DNA of 64,000 nt. Origin: DATJGR01 sp963812255 (GTDB lineage Bacteria > Pseudomonadota > Gammaproteobacteria > Pseudomonadales > Azotimanducaceae). Below the pieces are notes generated by a model. The model worked only from the letters and a program-made list of their open reading frames with translations, did not search any database and was not told the origin of the DNA. Made by a program: the position numbers and the translations under genes. Below, one piece after another: positions 26,176 through 35,789 of the stretch; position 1 is the stretch's first letter; each line of letters begins with the position of its first letter. Location: positions 127,729 to 191,728 of the forward strand of contig CAWEUM010000006.1 in NCBI GenBank assembly GCA_963812255.1. The letters are read 5' to 3'.

Positions 26176-29100
26176 TTAGCCAAGTGCGACGCGCGCGTTT
26201 CTGAACAACCGCATCCACGGTCCGTCTTCACCCCACTCATCCGGATGCCAGGAATTGTTGATCGTCCGGAACACCCGCTCCGGATGCGGCATCACCGCCA
26301 GCACGCGGCCACCAGCGTTGACGACACCGGCGATGCCATCGATCGCGCCATTTGGATTCGCCGGGTAACTGTTCGCAACCCCGAGATGGTTGTCGACGAA
26401 TTGCAGCGCCACACGACGGTCACCGTTCAAACGTGTCGGGCCGTCCGCGTCGTCGAACTCTGCGCGGCCCTCGCCGTGCGCCACCGCGATCGGCATCACC
26501 GAACCGGCCATGCCATCGAGCCACGGCGACTCGACGCGATTGATGCGGACGAGGCTGGTGCGCGCTTCGAACTGCTCCGAACGATTGCGCACGAAGCGCG
26601 GCCAATGCTGCGCGCCCGGTATCAGATCCTTCAGATGCGCGAACATCTGGCAGCCATTGCACACACCGAGGCTCAACGTATCCGATGCGAAAAAGGCAGC
26701 GAATGCATCGCGGATGTGCGCGTGATACAGAATCGATTTCGCCCAACCACCGCCACCGCCCAGGACGTCGCCGTACGAAAACCCGCCGCACGCGACGAGC
26801 AGGTTGAATTCACCGAGGCGGCGCCGGCCGGCCAGCAGGTCACTCATGTGTACGTCGAATGGTTCGAACCCGGCATGCTCGAACGCGGCGGCCATTTCAA
26901 GGTGGCTGTTGACGCCCTGCTCGCGCAACACCGCGACGCGCGGTCGCGCGCCTCTATTGATGTATGGCGCCGCGACGTCATCGCTCGGCACGTACGTCAA
27001 CCTTGCGCTCAGCCCCGGATCGTCCGCCGCAATTAGTGCAAACTCTTCATCGGCGCACGCCGGATCATCACGCAGGCGTTGCATCCGGTAGCTGGTTTCT
27101 GCCCAACGAGCCTGCAATGTCGCGGCGTCCGCATCCAGCCACACCTCGTTGCCGCGTCGAACGACGATGCGCCTTTCGACATCCGGTGCGCCGATATCGT
27201 GCACGCAATCGCCGATTCCAACCGCTGCAAAGCGACGCCGGACCTCCGCGACATCGGGCTCCGCCACTTGCAGCACCGCACCGAGTTCCTCGGCAAACAG
27301 CGGCGCGAGCGCCTCGGACTCCGATGAAACATTCAACACCGACAGATCCAGATCGACACCGCAATGTCCGGCGAACGCCATCTCGAGCGCGCTGACGATC
27401 AATCCACCGTCGGACCGATCGTGATACGCGAGGATCGTCCCGTCTCGCAGCAGCTCCTGCACCAGGCGAAAGAACCCGGACAGCGCTACGGGATCGTCGA
27501 CGTCCGGGCAGTCATTGCCGAGTTGCCGGTACGTTTGGGCCAGCACGCTGCCGCCGAGCCGGTTCGCGCCGCCACCGAGATCGATCAAAAGCAAACAGGT
27601 CCCCGAACGGGTCCCCGAACCGGCCACGTCGCGATCGAGGCGCAGTACCGGTGTTGCTGCCGTGCGCACGTCGGGTACCGGCGCGAACGCCGACACGATC
27701 AACGTGACCGGTGCCGTCACGCAGCGCTCACCGCCGCCTTCGCGCCACTGCGTGTGCATCGACAAGCTGTCCTTGCCGACGGGAATCGCGATGCCGAGTG
27801 CTGGACACAGGTCCAAGCCGACCGCGGAAACCGCGTCGAACAACGCCTGATCTTCGTTTTCCCGGTCCGCCGCTGCCATCCAGTTCGCCGACAGCACGAC
27901 CCGAGCGAGATCTTCAACCGCCACCGACGCCAGATTCGTCAGCGCTTCTGCCACCGCCATGCGTGCCGAAGCACCCGGATCGATCAACGCGAGCGGAGAC
28001 CGTTCACCCATCGCCATCGCTTCACCCTGCACGGTCTTGAACCCGAGCGACGTCACCGCCGCATCGGCAACCGGCACTTGCCAGGGTCCCACCATCTGAT
28101 CGCGCACGACCAATCCGGTGATGCTGCGATCGCCGATCGTGACGAGAAACTGCTTGGAGCCGACCGACGGAAACCGCAACACACGATCCAGCGCATCGGC
28201 GATGGTGACGTTCGTCAATTGCAACGGCGACGCTGGCAGCGCGCGACGCGCGAACGATCGCTGCAGTTTCGGTACCTTGCCGAACAGCACGTCCATCGGC
28301 AGATCGACCGGCCGGTTGCCGAACGCCGCGTCCTCGACGACCAGGCGTGGCTCGCGCGTCGCATCGCCGACGATCGCATACGGACACCGCTCGCGTTCGC
28401 AGATCTTCTCGAACGTCGCGAGATCATCGAGTGCAACCCCCAGCACGTAGCGCTCCTGCGCCTCGTTGCACCAGATCTCCAGCGGCGCGAGGCCTGGATC
28501 CGCGCTCGGCACGCGGCGCATCTCGAACCGACCACCGAGGCCGGCATCCTTTGCCAGTTCCGGTAACGCATTCGACAATCCACCGGCCCCGACGTCATGG
28601 ATTCTCCGAATCGGATTCGCCGCACCCAGGGCCACGCACGCATCGATGACTTCCTGACAGCGCCGCTGCATCTCGGCGTTGTCGCGTTGTACCGACGCGA
28701 AATCGAGGTCCGAATCCCTCTGTCCGGATGCCATCGAAGACGCCGCACCGCCGCCGAGGCCGATGAGCATCGCCGGGCCGCCGAGCACCACCAGCCGCGT
28801 GGTGCCGGTGAACGGCAGCGCGTTCACATGCTCGCCGCGCACGTTGCCGATGCCACCGGCTATCATCACAGGCTTGTGGTAGCCGCGCACCTTTGTAAGA
28901 TCGTTGATATCCGACGCGTGCTCAAATGTGCGAAAGTATCCCGTGAGTGCCGGCCTGCCGAATTCGTTGTTGAATGCGCTGGCGCCGATCGGCCCTTCGA
29001 GCATGATGTCGAGTGCGGAGGCAATGCGGTCCGGCTTGCCGGTGGCGATTTCCCACGGTTGCGCGTCGCCTGGAATGTTCAGGTGCGAGGTCGTGAATCC

Positions 29101-30099
29101 AACCAGGCCCGCCTTTGGCTTGGAACCGCGGCCCACCGCCCCTTCGTCGCGGATCTCACCGCCCGATCCGGTCGCCGCACCCGGATACGGGGCGATCGCG
29201 GTGGGATGATTGTGGGTCTCCACTTTCATCAGCACGTGCACTGGCTCCGCAACATAGCGGTAGCGCTGGCTGACCGGCTCCACACCCCATCGCTCGGTGC
29301 GGTATCCCTCGATCACCGCCGCGTTGTCCGAATACGCCGACAGAATGCCAGCGCCGTTGATGTGCCGATGTGTGTTGCGAATCATATCGAACAGCGACTG
29401 CGGCGCCGCCGTGCCGTCGATTGTCCACCGCGCATTGAAGATCTTGTGCCGGCAGTGCTCGGAGTTCGCCTGCGCGAACATCATCAGCTCGACATCGGTC
29501 GGATCGCGGCCGAGTTCGCGATACGCCTTGGCAAGGTAGTCGATTTCGCCATCGCTGAGCGCAAGTCCCAACGATTCGTTGGCGCGAAGCAACGCCGTGC
29601 GGCCTTCGGCCGTGAACGGAACCGTCGTCAGCGGACGCGGTGCATGGGTTTGGAACAACGTCGAAAAATCGTCTTCGACCACCACACTCTGCGTCATCCG
29701 ATCATGCAGCAGCGGCGCAATCGCGCCGACCGACGCAGTCCCTTGAACGTACCAGCGCACGCCCCGCTCCACCCTCAGCACGCTGCGTAGTCCGCAGATC
29801 CGAAAGATGTCGGTCGCTTTGCTCGACCACGGCGAAATCGTTCCAGAACGTGGCAACACGGTCAGACGCGCTTCACCAACCTGGGTCGGCAGATTCGATC
29901 GCGGCCCGTATTCGAGCAATGCGTTTGCAATTCCCCTCTCCGGTTCCGTCAGGTCCGCATCGAGCGCCAGCACATGAACGTATTGCGCAAACAGCGCCGT
30001 GACGTCTGGCGCGCGATCGCGCATCTGATCGAGGACCTTGGCAAGGCGAAACGCCGAAAACGCCGGTGGGCCGGGCAACACCAGCAGTGTGTCCGTCAT
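26176..30099 (-). CDS. purL: Phosphoribosylformylglycinamidine synthase (large, single-chain)
   Basis: 1307-aa PurL of the proteobacterial type: N-terminal domain, two AIRS-like synthase halves and a C-terminal class I glutaminase. Seen are FAQANSEHCRHKIFNA, the ATP site VKVETHNHPTAI (as LMKVETHNHPTAIAPYPGA), ANPIRRIHDVGAGGLSNALPEL, and glutaminase nucleophile GVCNGCQM with a late HGEGRAEF. It makes FGAM from FGAR, glutamine and ATP. Start 30099 overlaps the tadA stop by 4 nt. Confidence 0.97.
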   Translation of the reverse strand: MTDTLLVLPGPPAFSAFRLAKVLDQMRDRAPDVTALFAQYVHVLALDADLTEPERGIANALLEYGPRSNLPTQVGEARLTVLPRSGTISPWSSKATDIFRICGLRSVLRVERGVRWYVQGTASVGAIAPLLHDRMTQSVVVEDDFSTLFQTHAPRPLTTVPFTAEGRTALLRANESLGLALSDGEIDYLAKAYRELGRDPTDVELMMFAQANSEHCRHKIFNARWTIDGTAAPQSLFDMIRNTHRHINGAGILSAYSDNAAVIEGYRTERWGVEPVSQRYRYVAEPVHVLMKVETHNHPTAIAPYPGAATGSGGEIRDEGAVGRGSKPKAGLVGFTTSHLNIPGDAQPWEIATGKPDRIASALDIMLEGPIGASAFNNEFGRPALTGYFRTFEHASDINDLTKVRGYHKPVMIAGGIGNVRGEHVNALPFTGTTRLVVLGGPAMLIGLGGGAASSMASGQRDSDLDFASVQRDNAEMQRRCQEVIDACVALGAANPIRRIHDVGAGGLSNALPELAKDAGLGGRFEMRRVPSADPGLAPLEIWCNEAQERYVLGVALDDLATFEKICERERCPYAIVGDATREPRLVVEDAAFGNRPVDLPMDVLFGKVPKLQRSFARRALPASPLQLTNVTIADALDRVLRFPSVGSKQFLVTIGDRSITGLVVRDQMVGPWQVPVADAAVTSLGFKTVQGEAMAMGERSPLALIDPGASARMAVAEALTNLASVAVEDLARVVLSANWMAAADRENEDQALFDAVSAVGLDLCPALGIAIPVGKDSLSMHTQWREGGGERCVTAPVTLIVSAFAPVPDVRTAATPVLRLDRDVAGSGTRSGTCLLLIDLGGGANRLGGSVLAQTYRQLGNDCPDVDDPVALSGFFRLVQELLRDGTILAYHDRSDGGLIVSALEMAFAGHCGVDLDLSVLNVSSESEALAPLFAEELGAVLQVAEPDVAEVRRRFAAVGIGDCVHDIGAPDVERRIVVRRGNEVWLDADAATLQARWAETSYRMQRLRDDPACADEEFALIAADDPGLSARLTYVPSDDVAAPYINRGARPRVAVLREQGVNSHLEMAAAFEHAGFEPFDVHMSDLLAGRRRLGEFNLLVACGGFSYGDVLGGGGGWAKSILYHAHIRDAFAAFFASDTLSLGVCNGCQMFAHLKDLIPGAQHWPRFVRNRSEQFEARTSLVRINRVESPWLDGMAGSVMPIAVAHGEGRAEFDDADGPTRLNGDRRVALQFVDNHLGVANSYPANPNGAIDGIAGVVNAGGRVLAVMPHPERVFRTINNSWHPDEWGEDGPWMRLFRNARVALG

Positions 30100-30605
30100 C
30101 GGTGGTCCCGTGAACGAGGAGACGCAATTATACGTGAAGCATCGACATGCGCTTTACGGCGCGTGCGAAAGAACGTCTGCAGCAGTGCAGCGCTCGGTTC
30201 GGCGAGCACACCCTCCACGACTTCGATGCGATGATTGAGCGCAACATTGTCGAGCGCGGACGCAGTGCTGACGATCGCGCCTGCACGTGGTTCGCGCGCG
30301 CCGAACACCAGCATTGCGATGCGCGCGTGAACCAGCGCCCCCGCGCACATCGTGCAAGGTTCCACCGTGACGTACAGCGTCGCGCCGGGCAGGCGGTAGT
30401 TTCCAAGTCGCAGGGCCGCGGCGCGCAACGCAACGATTTCCGCGTGCGCGGTCGGGTCGTGTCGACCGATCGGCTGATTGGCGCCTTCGCCGACAATCTG
30501 CCCCTCGTGCGCGACGACGGCACCAACGGGCACCTCACCTTCCCGCGCGGCGCACGCCGCGAAATGCAGCGCGCGTCGCATGAAGGTTTCGTGATCCACG
30601 CTCAC
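30096..30605 (-). CDS. tadA: tRNA-specific adenosine deaminase
   Basis: Deaminates A34 of tRNA-Arg(ACG) to inosine. 169 aa with the zinc-dependent deaminase motifs THAEIVALRAA (catalytic Glu) and TVEPCTMCAGALVHARI. The C-terminal RRKAHVDASR region is somewhat extended. The last 4 nt overlap purL, so the two are coupled. Confidence 0.95.
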   Translation of the reverse strand: MSVDHETFMRRALHFAACAAREGEVPVGAVVAHEGQIVGEGANQPIGRHDPTAHAEIVALRAAALRLGNYRLPGATLYVTVEPCTMCAGALVHARIAMLVFGAREPRAGAIVSTASALDNVALNHRIEVVEGVLAEPSAALLQTFFRTRRKAHVDASRIIASPRSRDHR

Positions 30606-30711
30606 TCGATTGGCTGCCGCATGGTGGAAGGCTGCGCATGATACGCACGCCGCCCCGCTGAGGTAAGCTCACCGAGCCTTTTTCGATAGCCAACGGTGAG
30701 AGGAGCTACCA

Positions 30712-30753
30712 ATGCGCGACCACCCCCACAATCCGCTCTGTGAGCGCCGATGA
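30712..30753 (+). CDS. Upstream 13-aa ORF coupled to the flavin oxidoreductase
   Basis: ATG preceded by GAGGAG at 6-7 nt encodes MRDHPHNPLCERR, then a TGA embedded in the ATGA of the next start codon. The good ribosome site and stop-start overlap suggest it is translated and coupled. Purpose is unknown; a leader peptide or a simple coupling ORF is possible. Confidence 0.4.
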   Translation: MRDHPHNPLCERR

Positions 30754-31910
30754 AGGTATCGCTGTTCTATCTGCCGATCGTCGGCAGCCATGCAGAGATC
30801 ACGGCCGGCATGGCGGGCACCCGCCGCGACCTCTACCAGACGATGTTGCACGATGTCTCCGCGCAAGCGCGACTCGCCGATTCGCTCGGCTACGATTCGA
30901 TCTCATTTACCGAGCATCACCTGCACATCGAGGGCTTCGAACTCTCGAACAATCCCGTTCTGCTGGATCTGTTCATCGGCATGCAGACCCAACGCATTCG
31001 CGTCGGTCAACTCGGCATCGTGTTGCCCGCGAACAATCCGCTGCGCGTCGCCGAAGACATCGCGATGCTCGACCACATGACGCAGGGGCGTGCCAATGCC
31101 GGCTTCGCGCGCGGCTATCAGCGGCGTTGGGTCGATGTCTATGCGCAGCAGACACACGGGATCGGCGGCGCGATGCCGGATCAGCACGATGAGATCGATG
31201 CCACGAACCGGGAGGCATTCGAAGAGAACTTTCGCATCGTCAAGGCTGCGTGGTCGGATTCACTGCTGCAGTTCCACGGAAAGTACTGGCAGATTCCCCG
31301 CGCGGGAACGCCGTGGGACCTGGAGGCGTCGAAGCTGTATGGCAAAGGTTCGGAAACCGGCACTCTGACGGCGGTCGGCGTGGTACCGAAGCCTCTACAA
31401 CAGCCGCACCCGCCGATCTTTCAACCGTTCGCATCGTCGGAGAACAGCATTCGCTGGTGCGCCCGCGAAGGCGTTACGGCGATCCTGCCGCCGCTGCACC
31501 CGAAGCGCGAACGCGCGCTGTTCGAACTCTACGCGATAGAATCCGGACGACCGCTCGGCGACGGCATCGGCTATCTGCGCGATCTGATCATCGCAGACAG
31601 CGACGCTGAGGCGCGCGCGCTGTGGGGCCAATCGGCGGGCTTCGTCGGCGGCGCGTGGTTTGCGCCATTCGGCTTCAACAGAGGCCTCACCGATCCCGAT
31701 ACCGGTACGATGCTCAGCATCGAAGAGATGATCGAACTCGGCCTGGTACTCATCGGCACCGTCGATACCGTGCGCCGCCAGCTCGATACGATGCGCGCCC
31801 GATTGCCGATCGACTGGATATTCGCGTGGATGTACAACGGCGTCCTGCCGCACGAGCGACTGATGACGACGATCGAGCGGTTCGCCCGCGACGTGACGCG
31901 TCAGGTCTGA
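30750..31910 (+). CDS. LLM class flavin-dependent oxidoreductase
   Basis: 386-aa luciferase-like TIM-barrel protein using FMNH2 supplied by a reductase. Recognisable blocks are SISFTEHHLHIEG, IRVGQLGIVLPANNPLRVAEDIAMLDHMTQGRANAGFARGY and a C-terminal GTVDTVRRQLDTM. The substrate cannot be assigned. It starts within the stop of a 13-codon ORF that carries the ribosome site. Followed by an unrelated trypsin-like gene 28 nt later. Confidence 0.88.
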   Translation: MKVSLFYLPIVGSHAEITAGMAGTRRDLYQTMLHDVSAQARLADSLGYDSISFTEHHLHIEGFELSNNPVLLDLFIGMQTQRIRVGQLGIVLPANNPLRVAEDIAMLDHMTQGRANAGFARGYQRRWVDVYAQQTHGIGGAMPDQHDEIDATNREAFEENFRIVKAAWSDSLLQFHGKYWQIPRAGTPWDLEASKLYGKGSETGTLTAVGVVPKPLQQPHPPIFQPFASSENSIRWCAREGVTAILPPLHPKRERALFELYAIESGRPLGDGIGYLRDLIIADSDAEARALWGQSAGFVGGAWFAPFGFNRGLTDPDTGTMLSIEEMIELGLVLIGTVDTVRRQLDTMRARLPIDWIFAWMYNGVLPHERLMTTIERFARDVTRQV

Positions 31911-31938
31911 AATCGAGTGAATGAGTTGGTGATGGCCC

Positions 31939-32670
31939 ATGATTGAATCGCTGCTGTTGACCTCCGCGCGCGTCTCCACCTTCGAGCAGCAGCGTCCGCT
32001 GACCAACGCGAGTGGATTCTATTTCGAACGCGATGGCCGGCTGTTTCTGGTGACGAGCCGTCACGTGATGATCGACGAGCCGAGCGCCCACCTGCCGAAC
32101 CGAATCGAAATCGAACTGCATACCGACGCCGACAACCTGGCGAAGTCCACCGGATTCTCGATTCCGTTGTATCGGGATGGAAAAAGCGTGTGGCGGCAAG
32201 GTGTAGACGCCGCCGGCGAAGTCGATGTGGCAGTGATCGAAATCGAGCGTGCGGCGTGGCCGGAGACCGCCGTCTATCGCGCGTTCACACCGAATCATCT
32301 GCAGGGTCCGCTCGATCACGTCGAGGTCGGCACGTCGTTGCTGGTGGTCGGGTTTCCACTGGGTTTTCACGACACGCTGCACCACATGCCGGTGGTGCGC
32401 CACGCGGTCAATGCGTCGTCGTTCGGCCTGCGATTCCAGGGCAAGGGCTACTTCCTGACCGACGCGCGAACGCACCGCGGGACGAGCGGCGCGTCGATCG
32501 TCATGCGCACCCCGCATCAGGACAGCCGCCACGACGATCTACCGTGGTTGCTGCTCGGCGTGCATTCGGCTCGCCTCGACGTCGGCGCGCGCGACCTGGA
32601 ACTCGACGAAGCACTGGGTCTGAACTGCGCCTGGTACGCCGACATTCTACTGACACTGACCGAAGCCTGA
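31939..32670 (+). CDS. Trypsin-like serine peptidase domain protein (cytosolic)
   Basis: 243 aa with a chymotrypsin-fold triad: His in FLVTSRHVMID, Asp in GEVDVAVIEIE, and Ser in THRGTSGASIVM. There is no signal peptide, membrane segment or PDZ domain, unlike DegP/DegS, so it probably acts in the cytoplasm. Its target is unknown. It follows the flavin oxidoreductase on the same strand and ends at a REP-like palindrome, convergent with the SDR gene. Confidence 0.75.
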   Translation: MIESLLLTSARVSTFEQQRPLTNASGFYFERDGRLFLVTSRHVMIDEPSAHLPNRIEIELHTDADNLAKSTGFSIPLYRDGKSVWRQGVDAAGEVDVAVIEIERAAWPETAVYRAFTPNHLQGPLDHVEVGTSLLVVGFPLGFHDTLHHMPVVRHAVNASSFGLRFQGKGYFLTDARTHRGTSGASIVMRTPHQDSRHDDLPWLLLGVHSARLDVGARDLELDEALGLNCAWYADILLTLTEA

Positions 32671-32690
32671 GCCTCAGCCTCATCCCCGTG

Positions 32691-32713
32691 AGGGTCAGAG
32701 CGGTTCTGACCCT
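32691..32713. repeat. REP-like palindrome copy 2
   Basis: AGGGTCAGA (32691-32699) pairs TCTGACCCT (32705-32713) across a 5-nt loop. It sits between two convergent genes (stops at 32670 and 32740), so it may also act as a bidirectional transcription stop, though no T-run follows. Confidence 0.6.
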
Positions 32714-32739
32714 GTCACGAGACGCGCATGCGCCGTCAG

Positions 32740-33543
32740 CTACGCCGTGTAAGTACCGCCGTCCACGCCGATCGTCTTGCCGGTGATATAGCTGGACTGA
32801 TCGGAGGACAGAAACAGCACGACGCTCGCCACTTCCTCCGGCTGCGCGACCCGACCCAACGGTAACGCCGCCGCCTGCTGCTGCAGCCGGCCGCTCTCCA
32901 GCAGCGACTGCGTCATGCCAGTTTCGATCGGCCCCGGCGCCACCGCATTGACGCGGATGCCGGCGCGGCCAACTTCGGCCGCCAGACATTTCGTCAGCAT
33001 CACGACGCCGGCCTTTGACACGCAGTAGTCCGCAATGGTCGGTACCGGACCGTAAGCGGCGATGGACGCGAAATTGACGATCGTGCCGCCGTGACCTTCG
33101 GCGATCATCTGACGAGCTGCTTCGCGTGCGCAGATCATCACACCGGTAAGATTGACATCGAGTACCTTCTGCCAGCGCGCGGTCGGCTTGTTCAGGATGT
33201 AGCCCGCTTCCGGATGCCGGAACGGATCGGTCGCTTCGTCCTTTTCGATGAAGTTCGAATAGGAAATGCCGGCGGCGGTGACCATCGCGTCGACGCGTCC
33301 ATAGGTGGCCGCGGCGGCTTTGACGAGCGCAACGATCGCGGCTTCGTCCGCGGTGTCCGTCGGCACGAACGTCGCGCTACCGCCCGTCTGTTCGATCATT
33401 GCAACGGTCTGGCGTCCACCGCTGTCATTGATGTCGGCCACTACCACGTTGGCCCCTTCCCTCGCGAAGAGCAGACTCGTGGACCGGCCCATCCCGGAAC
33501 CGCCGCCGGTAACGATTGCGACTTTGTTTTCCATCTGTGCCAT
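32740..33543 (-). CDS. SDR family oxidoreductase
   Basis: 267-aa classical short-chain dehydrogenase: NAD(P)-binding TGGGSGMGRS (residues about 13-22), NAG-equivalent VTAAG, catalytic Ser in NFASIAAYG, and YCVSK with Tyr and Lys, then GPIETGMTQ. Similar to FabG-like or 3-hydroxyacyl/steroid dehydrogenases. Substrate not predictable. An insertion around DEATDPFRHPEAGYILNKPTA is longer than FabG. Confidence 0.9.
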   Translation of the reverse strand: MAQMENKVAIVTGGGSGMGRSTSLLFAREGANVVVADINDSGGRQTVAMIEQTGGSATFVPTDTADEAAIVALVKAAAATYGRVDAMVTAAGISYSNFIEKDEATDPFRHPEAGYILNKPTARWQKVLDVNLTGVMICAREAARQMIAEGHGGTIVNFASIAAYGPVPTIADYCVSKAGVVMLTKCLAAEVGRAGIRVNAVAPGPIETGMTQSLLESGRLQQQAAALPLGRVAQPEEVASVVLFLSSDQSSYITGKTIGVDGGTYTA

Positions 33544-33638
33544 GTTGTCGTTCCGTGGGATCGAGGTAATCGATCTAAGTCCGTCGATGATCGTCGCGCA
33601 GGCGGATGCCGAGGTCCATGGGCTGCTTGTGTCCCGAT

Positions 33639-34121
33639 TCAGGCTGGCGGAATGCGCAGCATCTGCCCCGGATAGATTTTGTTCGGATCGGACAGCATCG
33701 GTTTATTGGCGTCGAAGATCTTCATGTACGCCGACGCATCGCCATAAGCTTCCTTCGCAATCTTCGACAGCGTGTCGCCGGATTTCACCGCACGAAAGCT
33801 CGACTCCGGCGCAGCCGCAGCGACAGTCAACCGGTCATCGACCTTGGATACGGAACGGACGTTACCGCAGCACAATGCGACCTTCTCTTTCGTAGCCTGA
33901 TCGGCTGCGATACCCGCAACCGTGACGGTTTGAGTGGCGCCGTCATACTTCACGTCGAGGTTGCTGACGCTGAGACCTTGCACGGTGACGTATTTCTTGA
34001 TCGCCTCCGCCGCCGTGGCGTTCAACGCTGCTAAATCAGGCGCCTTTACCTGTGGTTCAGCAGCGTGCGCGGGGCTGAACAGCTTCTCGCCGGCATCCTG
34101 TAGGAAACTGATGAGACTCAT
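33639..34121 (-). CDS. BON-LysM protein (YgaU/Kbp-like)
   Basis: 160 aa: a BON domain (about residues 35-100, with LSVSNLDVKYDGATQTVTVAG) and a C-terminal LysM (FRAVKSGDTLSKIAKEAYG...NKIYPGQMLRIP). This is the E. coli YgaU/Kbp architecture; Kbp binds potassium in the cytoplasm. The N-terminus SLISFLQDAGEKLF matches YgaU and lacks a signal peptide. ATG 34121 with AAGGAA upstream is preferred over a longer frame. A potassium role is by homology only. Confidence 0.87.
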   Translation of the reverse strand: MSLISFLQDAGEKLFSPAHAAEPQVKAPDLAALNATAAEAIKKYVTVQGLSVSNLDVKYDGATQTVTVAGIAADQATKEKVALCCGNVRSVSKVDDRLTVAAAAPESSFRAVKSGDTLSKIAKEAYGDASAYMKIFDANKPMLSDPNKIYPGQMLRIPPA

Positions 34122-34199
34122 TGATCGGAGTTCCTTTGCGTTGCTCGAGTATCGAAGTCGTTTCGCGCCAGATCCTCTGGCGATCAACCGGCAAACGGG

Positions 34200-35783
34200 C
34201 TATTCCCATTCGATCGTCGCAGGCGGCTTCGACGACACATCGTAGACGACACGTGATACGCCGTCGATTTCATTGATGATCCGATTCGAAACGGCAGCAA
34301 TCAATTCATACGGCAGGTGCGCCCAATGCGCAGTCATGAAATCGGTCGTTTCGACGGCGCGCAGCGCGATCACGTGCGCGTAGCGCCGCGCATCGCCGAC
34401 CACGCCGACCGACCGCACCGGCAGAAACACTGCAAACGCCTGGCTGACCTTGTCGTAGTACCCCTCCCGGCGCAGCGCATCGATGAAAATCGCATCGGCC
34501 CGGCGCAACGTATCGGCGTATTCCGCGTTGATCTCGCCGAGGATGCGTACGCCGAGACCCGGCCCCGGAAACGGGTGCCGCATCACAATCGTCTCCGGCA
34601 ATCCCAACGCGAGACCCACACGACGCACCTCGTCTTTGAACAGTTCTCGCAGCGGCTCGATCAGCTTCAGCTTCATCCGCGCCGGCAGGCCGCCGACATT
34701 GTGGTGTGACTTGATCACATGGGCCTTGCCGAATTTCGTTGCGGCCGACTCGATGACGTCTGGATAGATCGTGCCCTGCGCAAGCCATTCGACACCGGGA
34801 ATCCGATGTGCCTCGCGATCGAATACATCGATGAACGTGCGGCCGATGATCTTGCGTTTGTCCTCCGGGTCCGACGCGCCGCGCAGATTGCCGAGAAATT
34901 CATCGGCCGCGTCCACACAGATCAGATTCAGATCGAGGGCATTGGACGGCGAAAACGTCTGCTCGACCTCTTCGCGTTCGCCCAGGCGCAACAGGCCGTG
35001 ATCGACGAACACGCAGGTGAGCTGATCACCGATCGCGCGCGACAGCAATGCGGCCACGACGCTCGAATCAACACCGCCCGACAATCCCAGGACGACCTTA
35101 CCGTCTCCCACCTGCTCCCGCACCATCGTGATCGCGTCAGCGATGATGTTCTGCGGTGTCCACAACCCGCGGCAGCGGCAGATGTCGCGGGCGAAACGGC
35201 GAATCATTTCGGCGCCGTCTGCGGTGTGGGTGACCTCCGGGTGGAACTGCACGGCGTAAATCGCGCGCGCCTCGCAGGCCATTGCTGCAATCGGCGCGCT
35301 GGGTGTCGAGGCGACGCGCTCGAAACCGCGCGGCAGCTCGACGACCTTGTCACCGTGGCTCATCCAGACGTCGAGTTCGCCGTTGCGTAGCGACGGCAAC
35401 CCCGACAACAGCGCCGACGGTTTCTCGATGCGAATGCGCGCGTGGCCGAATTCGCGCTGTTGCGAGCTCTGCACGCGGCCACCGAGTTGTTGCGCCAGCG
35501 CCTGCATGCCGTAGCAGATGCCGAGGATCGGCACGCCAAGTTCGAACACCACATCCGGAATACGGGGCGTGGCATCTATCGTGACGGTCTCCGGCCCGCC
35601 CGACAGTACGATGCCGCGCGCGTTGAACTCGCGGATGAACTCGACGGGCGCGTCGAACGGATGAATCTCGCAGTAAACGCCTGCCTCGCGAATGCGTCGC
35701 GCGATCAGCTGTGTGTACTGCGCGCCGAAGTCGATGACGAGCAGCCGCTCGTCATGAAGATCGCTGGTTGCCGGCGCGTTCAA
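34200..35783 (-). CDS. guaA: GMP synthase (glutamine-hydrolysing)
   Basis: Converts XMP to GMP. 527 aa: class I glutaminase (nucleophile in ILGICYGMQALAQQ, VQFHPEVTHT), then the PP-loop ATP pyrophosphatase (LGLSGGVDSSVVAALL), then the dimerisation domain ending IDGVSRVVYDVSSKPPATIEWE. Six nt after guaB in the guaBA operon. Confidence 0.97.
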   Translation of the reverse strand: MNAPATSDLHDERLLVIDFGAQYTQLIARRIREAGVYCEIHPFDAPVEFIREFNARGIVLSGGPETVTIDATPRIPDVVFELGVPILGICYGMQALAQQLGGRVQSSQQREFGHARIRIEKPSALLSGLPSLRNGELDVWMSHGDKVVELPRGFERVASTPSAPIAAMACEARAIYAVQFHPEVTHTADGAEMIRRFARDICRCRGLWTPQNIIADAITMVREQVGDGKVVLGLSGGVDSSVVAALLSRAIGDQLTCVFVDHGLLRLGEREEVEQTFSPSNALDLNLICVDAADEFLGNLRGASDPEDKRKIIGRTFIDVFDREAHRIPGVEWLAQGTIYPDVIESAATKFGKAHVIKSHHNVGGLPARMKLKLIEPLRELFKDEVRRVGLALGLPETIVMRHPFPGPGLGVRILGEINAEYADTLRRADAIFIDALRREGYYDKVSQAFAVFLPVRSVGVVGDARRYAHVIALRAVETTDFMTAHWAHLPYELIAAVSNRIINEIDGVSRVVYDVSSKPPATIEWE

Positions 35784-35789
35784 TCGGTG

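Noticed and set aside
27364..29790. Two long plus-strand frames across purL
   Set aside because: Antisense to conserved PurL motifs, no ribosome sites or recognisable domains.
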